From: Hemibagrus wyckioides
Taxonomy: Eukaryota > Chordata > Actinopteri > Siluriformes > Bagridae
Direction of reading: 5' to 3'
Length of the DNA: 64,000 nt
Assembly (NCBI RefSeq): GCF_019097595.1
Contig: NC_080715.1
Location: 10,434,573 to 10,498,572 of the forward strand
Under the pieces are notes generated by a model, which saw only the letters and a program-made list of their open reading frames with translations, searched no databases and was not told where the DNA came from. The position numbers and the translations under genes were made by a program. Shown piece after piece: positions 58,298-64,000 of the stretch (position 1 is the stretch's first letter; the number at the start of each line of letters is the position of its first letter).

Positions 58298-58355
58298 CTG
58301 TCCGTCGCTCTGGATAAGGACGTCTGCTAAACGGCGTAAAATACGAATAAATATT
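58298..58355 (+). mobile_element. SINE family A tail only
   Basis: 'cgtcgctctggataaggac' and 'gtctgctaaacggcgtaaa' match the 3' end of family A. A 5'-truncated insertion is typical of retrotransposition. Confidence 0.8.
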
Positions 58356-58419
58356 CAGAGTAGATATATGCACCAATAAAAATGCAAAAACATCGCACAA
58401 CAATGCAGGATGTTGGCTA

Positions 58420-58800
58420 CGGCTGGCATTTAGGAAGAGCCGTATGCACTTCGCTTCTTTCTCACAGCACCTGAGTAGCTAATGAAGACATCAGACAAGC
58501 GAAAGTGACAGCAGGGATTTTTGGAAGAGGAATGAAACAGATGGTAATCAAAGCGGAAAGGCGCAGGCTCGGATCGACAGAGCAGAGCAGCGCAGAGCAG
58601 GTTCACGTTTGGACGAGGAGACGGCATTTGCATTCAGGGTGGCACGTCACAGCTGTGCTATCATCTGTCAACTTGAGCAAATGGAGCGCTCCTTCGTTCA
58701 AATCACCGCAAGATTCATCATACGAGACACGAGAGGGAAAAAATGCTAATAACAAACCAGCAAAACTGTCAGTTTAATTTACTGTCAAGTGAACTGATTA
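58420..58800. other. Non-repetitive, CpG-containing segment, possible regulatory element
   Basis: This segment differs from its AT-rich surroundings by composition, and small open frames exist on both strands without recognisable motifs. A conserved regulatory element is a reasonable guess but unproven. Confidence 0.25.
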
Positions 58801-60030
58801 CAGCTCCGGTACACACTTATATACATATACAGCATGTCTACTGATCTCATACACAACTGCAGCTCTGGTCCCTGCACTGATGCCCACTGCAGTCTACTAC
58901 ATTTCCAGATATTCAAATCACATAGCTATTTCCATGCCCTACCTTGCTTTTGTCAGAGCGTGTGGTCTTGATTGATTTCCAAGTGATCCATTTTTTGGAA
59001 AATCTGGAAAATGTGATGCAATGCGGTAGTGGTGTTGTCTAGATCCATTGAGTCCATCCTGTTTGATCCCATGTGTTATGTTCACTGTTGAGTCCCTTTG
59101 TTTCTGTTCAGGTTAAATTAAATTTACCCCACTGGGGTTTTAAACGCATTGGAGAAATGAAAAGAAATAAATGAATAAAATAGAAAATCACAAGTAGCAG
59201 TGGCATTCGTTTGTGTGATAAAGTTAGCATTTGTGCAGCAGACTATAATATAATAAAGACCTTAATGGCATGAATCTAAAAAAATAAATCATAAAATGGA
59301 ACAATGTTTTAATTATTTTGAACTGATTTATCAAATATAAGAAATGAACAACAAAAAAAACAAATGATTATTACAGTCGCTGGCTATGAAATACAGTATT
59401 TTGTTGATTTTTGTCTTAATTTCCACTTATCACAAACTCCTGAAGGGATTGAGAATTACTGTACAACTGAGACAGGGCGGCCTCCACATAAACCTCTCAT
59501 GCATAATATGGAGCATAATTTATTCAAAAGCTCGTGAATTTTTAATCGTCTCATACCAGAGGTTCTCAAATGACCCCAGATTACGGACATTATGCATATT
59601 CTGTGACCTCAACACCTAATCCACCATAGATTTTATTTTATAATTTGCAACAGGTTTATAACTTCGGACTATTGTAACATTTGATTATGGCTGTGTAACA
59701 TTATTGACCGAGAACCAACGAAATATTCTCTTAGCAGACTAGTAGGAAGAGTGAATTTGTATTTCTTTACACAGCTTTTCAAATAAAATAAAATAAATCA
59801 AGAAAGCCTAAATCACATTAGGTTTTCAAAACTTTGAAACTGTCGGTCCTCAAAACTGAAATCTGTTGGTCATCATAATTGTTGTCTAGCACTCAGTAAC
59901 AGTCTAGAATTGTACAGGCCCCCTAATCAGAACAGTCCAGGTTTTATATCACAGAAATCCCCTGTGTTGTGTAAACATTAGTTAAGACGTTTGTGAAATG
60001 TCAAACAATATAACCCAGGATTAACTCAGA
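58801..60030. other. Unannotated DNA
   Basis: No gene or recognised repeat. 59380-59630 has a conserved-element-like composition with an open frame of 77 codons, but no family was recognised. Confidence 0.3.
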
Positions 60031-60032
60031 GT

Positions 60033-60255
60033 TAAGTAGCCTTTTTTGTCACATATACATTTCTGCCCAGTGAAATCCCATCCTTGGAGAGTTGGGGTCA
60101 GAGCACAGGGTCAGCCATGATGCATTACCCCTGGAGTAGGGGGTTGAGGGCCTTGCTAAAGGGCCCAGTGGTGGTAACCTGGCAGTGCTGGGGCTTAAAC
60201 CTCGATCTCCCAATCAACAACCCAGAGCCTTAACCACTTGAGCTACCACCACCCT
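60033..60255 (-). mobile_element. SINE family B, first of a tandem pair
   Basis: Minus-strand copy with tail 'tttgtcacatatacatttct', core 'gctaaagggcccagtggtgg', box B region 'tggggcttaaacctcgatc' and head 'ccacttgagctaccaccacc'. About 20 bp at the 'tcgcatatcccaacc' part is deleted. Confidence 0.85.
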
Positions 60256-60261
60256 ATATTT

Positions 60262-60494
60262 CTTCGCAAATACCAGCATTTTAGGAAGCCGGGGTCAAAG
60301 CGCAGGGTCAGCCATGATCCAGCGCCCCTGGAGCAGGGAGGGTTAAAGGTGGGTTAAAGTCCATAAGAATTTGCTCAGGAGCCCAACAGACGCTTGCTTG
60401 CTTGCTCGCTAGCTTGGCAGTACTGGGGCTTCAACCCCTGACCTTCCAATAAGTGACCCAGAGACTTAACTGCTTGAACCACCACATCCCAGAA
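60262..60494 (-). mobile_element. SINE family B, second of the tandem pair
   Basis: It begins in the tail at 'tatttcttcgcaaatacc' and runs through 'ggggtcaaagcgcagggtc', 'agccatgatccagcgcccct', a 60-bp insertion with GCTT repeats near 60395, 'actggggcttcaacccctga' and 'ctgcttgaaccaccacatcc'. It abuts the first copy in the same orientation. Confidence 0.85.
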
Positions 60495-61190
60495 ATATGA
60501 AAAGCTTGATGTACCCTTTTAGTGCCTAGCCCAGCACAGCAACCTTATAGTTACAACTTTATAATGTCAAGTCCATAAGAATTCAGGTCTTCATTAGGGT
60601 CAGTAACATCAGTGCTCTATGTTATTGGTTGATATTTTGAAATGGTGAAAGTGAAGTTAACTCTTGAACAGTGTGCAGCTGGAATCCATGTGACCGTCAG
60701 GAGCCTGGTCATGTGACAGTTTTCCAAGAGCACTGGATTCCCCATTCTCAGTAAAGCTGTGGTTGAAAATGCTGTTTTAGTGTGAGCAGAAGGCCCAGGT
60801 GGAGGAAAATGTATAGTTGTTAGATGTTATTGTGTAAGGCACTTATCACAGATCAATGTGTATGATATTAAGTGCTGTTTGCTTTTCCAACACAACCCTG
60901 ATATCAGAGCTCGGAGTATAACCTAATACCAGACTCTGATCCAGTCTATATTGTATACAATACAGTACAATGTGTTTGGACAATCCTTTCCTTTGTGTAG
61001 GATAACTCCCTCTGGACCCCGGACTTCGTGTGCTGTGTGTGTGTAGGTGTGTTGTGATGAATTTGTAGCAGATGATTGGACATAACAGACTATTTGGATT
61101 GATCATACAATCATACAACACAGCCATAGCGAGGAATGAGTCAGCATCGCACTGCTCATGTGCATGTTTGCTCTTTCCCATCTGGTGTCA
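60495..61190. other. Unannotated DNA
   Basis: No gene or repeat recognised. Confidence 0.3.
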
Positions 61191-61207
61191 GAGATAAAAG
61201 AAACGCC

Positions 61208-61692
61208 AGGGCTTCCTACACCTTCCTTCACCTTCCCTCAGCTTCCTCCAGCTTCTTACACCTTCTGCCAGCTTCCTACACTTTCCTCCACCTTCCTACA
61301 TCTTCCTCCACCTTCCCCCAACTTCCTCCACCTCCTCCATCTTTCTTCACCTTCCTCTAACTTCCTACACCTTCCTCCATGCATACAGCATACTCCACTT
61401 TCCTTCAGCTTCCTTTACCTTCCTTCAGCTTCCTACACCTTCCTTCAGATTACTCCACTTTCCTCCATGCTTCCTCCCGCATCCTCCACCTTCCTCCAGA
61501 TCCCTCCAGCTTCCTACACATTTCTCCAGGTTACTCTACTTTCTTTCATGCTTCCTCCAGCTTACTTACCTCCATGCTTATTCAGCTTTCTCCACCCTCC
61601 TCCACCTTCCTCCACCCTCCTCCACCCTCCTCCACCTTCCTCCACCCTCCTCCACCTTCCTCCATGCTACCTCCAGCTTCCTCCACCTTTCT
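61208..61692 (+). repeat. 10-bp pyrimidine minisatellite
   Basis: From 61213 the sequence is built of decamers such as 'cttcctacac', 'cttccttcac', 'cttcctccag' and 'cttcctccac' in close register over at least 15 units. Looser units and a 'caccctcctc' variant follow to 61690. The + strand is almost wholly pyrimidine apart from one A or G pair per unit. Pro/Ser/Phe-rich frames here are artefacts. Confidence 0.95.
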
Positions 61693-61843
61693 CTATCTGG
61701 AACTAAAAGTTCTTAGTGTTATAGCACTCTTGTTTACAGGCAAAGCTTAAAGGCAATAACAATTTATGACCTGCTGCTGTGGCAGGTGACGTCAGGCCTC
61801 AACTGTATAAGCTGAATTCCCACGCTGAAAGTATCCATCAAGA

Positions 61844-61877
61844 CACACACACACACACACACACAAACACACACAGT
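61844..61877 (+). repeat. (CA)n microsatellite
   Basis: CA run with one AA interruption. Confidence 0.95.
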
Positions 61878-61879
61878 TC

Positions 61880-62665
61880 CCTCCCAGATGTATTGCAACA
61901 TTTTATTTATGGCAGATGGAGTGAGGGAGCAGTGAGTAGGGTGGAGCAGGGTTTCAGTTTTGAAGGCTGTGTCATTCCTGTACTTGTTTTGCTATTCAGG
62001 ACACGACCAGGGAAAATCTGGCCACACTCTCGCTCACCTGTCTTCTGTCCTTTTGACAGAAGCATCGAGACGCATTCCGCTCACACACAGCACACTTTTT
62101 TCCCCCAGTGTTGTTATGGCTGCAAGGTGGCCTTTGAGATCTAAAGATAAACCAGTAAAGCTGGCTAATGGAAAACACTTTAAACATTTATGGTCATCTG
62201 CGGAATCGCTGAGGACCCGAGATAATGAGAACAGAATTATGAAGGGTGCTTTCATCTTTAGGTTTCGCTTCATGTTTGTTTCGGTTATCTTGAGTTTGCC
62301 TGGAAGAGAACTGATGCTACCTCGAGCCTCATTTTATCTCGTTGCCCAAACAAAATGATGTTGAGGTTGCCAGTGCACCAGGGTTTGGTTCAAACTTACA
62401 AAACATATAAAGTATTTTTGCTTAAAAGTTCGAAATTTATGTTTTTATAATAAATATATAAATTTCGGGTTTGAGACACTTGTAAAAGATCTTGCATAAC
62501 AGTCTTATACTTTTCAGAAATTTGTTTGTGTCTCAACATCACAGGTTTTTTCGAGCTGGCATTGCAGAGCATGTGGTAATTGTGGCCATTTGGATGTGGG
62601 TCTGTTTGAAAGATCTGTTTATGGCCAAGTCATAACCTCCTGGCAGAGGCAACCAAGTCAAAGGC
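61880..62665. other. Unannotated DNA
   Basis: No gene recognised. Overlapping frames at 61960-62360 on both strands have no identifiable domain. Confidence 0.3.
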
Positions 62666-62671
62666 TTAAAT

Positions 62672-62818
62672 TTATTTATTCATTCATTCATTCATTCATT
62701 CATTCACTCATTCACTCATTCATTCACTCATATTTATTTATTTATTTATTCACTCACTCACTCACTCACTCATTTATTCATTTATTTATTTGTTTGTTCT
62801 ATTTATGTGTTTGTTTAT
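62672..62818 (+). repeat. CATT/CACT/TTTA tetranucleotide tract
   Basis: CATT repeats pass into CACT and TTTA repeats. These are on the opposite strand sense to the GAAT tracts at 15-20 kb. Confidence 0.97.
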
Positions 62819-62954
62819 TTTTGATGATGGAAATGGTTGAAGTTGTGAGTTCCTGCACACACGTATTTACTTTCTGTGTTTCTGTGATAGCTGTACTAAT
62901 GTTCGAGACAGATGAATTGAAGAGGGCTTTGGCGGAATGTGTCCAGGCCCAAAT

Positions 62955-64000
62955 CTGCTGGAAATAATCAGATTCAGGTGTGAATCAGGTGTTCCAATCA
63001 ATTCCATGGCCACAGGTGTATAAAATCAAGCACCTAGGCATGCAGACTGTTTTTACAAACATTTGTGAAAGAATGGGTCGCTCTCAGGAGCTCAGTGAAT
63101 TCCAGCCTGGAACTGTGATAGGATGCCACCTGTGCAACAAATCCAGTCGTGAAATTTCCTCGCTCCTAAATATTCCACAGTCAACTGTCAGCTGTATTAT
63201 AAGAACGTGGAAGTGTTTGGGAACGACAGCAACTCAGCCACGAAGTGGTAGGCCACGTAAACTGACGGAGCGGGGTCAGCGGATGCTGAGGCGCATAGTG
63301 CGAAGAGGTCGCCAACTTTCTGCAGAGTCAATCGCTACAGACCTCCAAACTTCATGTGGCCTTCAGATTAGCTCAAGAACAGTGCGCAGAGAGCTTCATG
63401 GAATGGGTTTCCATGGCCGAGCAGCTGCATCCAAGCCATACATCACCAAGTGCAATGCAAAGCGTCGGATGCAGTGGGGTAAAGCACGCCGCCACTGGAC
63501 TCTAGAGCAGTGGAGACGCGTTCTCTGGCGTGACGAATCGCGCTTCTCCATCTGGCAATCTGATGGACGAGTCTGGGTTTGGCGGTTGCCAGGAGAACGG
63601 TACTTGTCTGACTGCATTGTGCCAAGTGTAAAGTTTGGTGGAGGGGGGATTATGGTGTGGGGTTGTTTTTCAGGAGCTGGGCTTGGCCCCTTAGTTCCAG
63701 TGAAAGGAACTCTGAATGCTTCAGCATACCAAGACATTTTGGACAATTCCATGCTCCCAACTTTGTGGGAACAGTTTGGAGCTGGCCGCTTCCTCTTCCA
63801 ACATGACTGTGCACCAGTGCACAAAGCAAGGTCCATAAAGACATGGATGACAGAGTCTGGTGTGGAGGAACTTGACTGGCCTGCACAGAGTCCTGACCTC
63901 AACCCGATAGAACACCTTTGGGATGAATTAGAGCGGAGACTGAGAGCCAGGCCTTCTCGTCCAACATCAGTGTGTGACCTCACAAATGCGCTTCTGGAAG
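62955..64000 (+). mobile_element. Tc1-like transposon, 5' part, cut by the window end
   Basis: A non-coding leader ('aatcaggtgttccaatcaat', 'caggtgtataaaatcaagc') precedes a transposase reading frame that runs off the window. Leaders of this kind are typical of fish Tc1 elements. A left terminal inverted repeat was not found between the CATT tract and the leader, so the 5' end may be truncated or diverged. The fragment at 22604-22666 belongs to the same or a closely related family. Confidence 0.9.
63073..64000 (+). CDS. Tc1-like transposase, open to the window edge
   Basis: The protein would cut the element out and insert it at TA sites in the nucleus. The frame starts at ATG 63073, in the usual Met-Gly-Arg-Ser start of fish Tc1 proteins, and is open for 309 codons to the window end. 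Family proteins have about 340 residues, so about 30 are missing. The N-terminal half holds a paired-type DNA-binding region. Its first helix-turn-helix spans about residues 26-47, a GRPRKL motif lies at 59-64 and the second helix-turn-helix spans about 70-110. The catalytic triad is D154 (in WRDESRF), D245 (in QHDCAPVH) and E280 (in [13 protein letters not shown]). There are 34 residues between the last two, the DD34E signature. There is no stop or frameshift, unlike all other transposase remnants here. A weakness is the missing left inverted repeat. Whether the last residues and right end are intact cannot be seen. Confidence 0.95.
   Translation, partial: MGRSQELSEFQPGTVIGCHLCNKSSREISSLLNIPQSTVSCIIRTWKCLGTTATQPRSGRPRKLTERGQRMLRRIVRRGRQLSAESIATDLQTSCGLQISSRTVRRELHGMGFHGRAAASKPYITKCNAKRRMQWGKARRHWTLEQWRRVLWRDESRFSIWQSDGRVWVWRLPGERYLSDCIVPSVKFGGGGIMVWGCFSGAGLGPLVPVKGTLNASAYQDILDNSMLPTLWEQFGAGRFLFQHDCAPVHKARSIKTWMTESGVEELDWPAQSPDLNPIEHLWDELERRLRARPSRPTSVCDLTNALLE

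Noticed and set aside
61158..61706. 182-codon Pro/Ser/Phe-rich frame as an extracellular or structural protein
   Set aside because: It is produced by the 10-bp pyrimidine minisatellite.
63396..63983. 195-codon minus-strand frame at the window end
   Set aside because: It is the antisense shadow of the Tc1 transposase gene.

Overview
This window is vertebrate nuclear DNA, almost certainly from a teleost fish and probably an ostariophysan such as a catfish. The signs are an AT-rich base composition, very dense di-, tri- and tetranucleotide microsatellites, several tRNA-derived SINE families with (GAAT)n or GT tracts, abundant Tc1-like DNA transposons, TA-flanked MITEs and a pogo-like relic. The species assignment is inferred from repeat types only. 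No operons, ribosome binding sites, CRISPR arrays or prokaryotic genes are present.

I found no complete host protein-coding gene. Most long reading frames lie in microsatellites (His-Thr, Tyr-Ile, Ser-Leu, Arg-Glu runs) or in transposon relics. Two places may belong to a host gene. One is a CpG-rich, CCAAT-box promoter-like region at about 25.08-25.65 kb. The other is a short candidate exon at about 56.29-56.38 kb with a good acceptor and donor. If both are real, much of the window is intron and flanking DNA.

Layout: 0-9 kb is mostly unique DNA with one Tc1 relic and one SINE. 9.5-20.5 kb is a microsatellite and minisatellite jungle: GT/TA/GA/GAAT tracts, a 24-bp-core GT minisatellite, ~400-bp tandem units and a ~670-bp tetranucleotide field. 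It also holds a MITE interrupted by a fragment of 18S rRNA/ITS1. 22-23.3 kb is a rearranged pair of Tc1 families. 24.2-25.6 kb carries three CTCF-like motif units and the CpG promoter. 27-29.2 kb has a SINE and two internally deleted Tc1-like elements. 33-41 kb has SINEs, a pogo-like relic and MITEs. 43.9-44.7 kb is a 34-bp minisatellite. 45-54.2 kb has MITEs, nested SINEs and a local segmental duplication. 54.4-55.9 kb is again microsatellite-rich. 60-61.7 kb has tandem SINEs and a 10-bp pyrimidine minisatellite. The window ends inside a Tc1-like transposase reading frame that is open for all 309 visible codons and keeps its DD34E catalytic triad.

The clearest coding unit is that transposase. 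The most unusual structure is the rDNA fragment inside a MITE, flanked by a 19-bp direct repeat.
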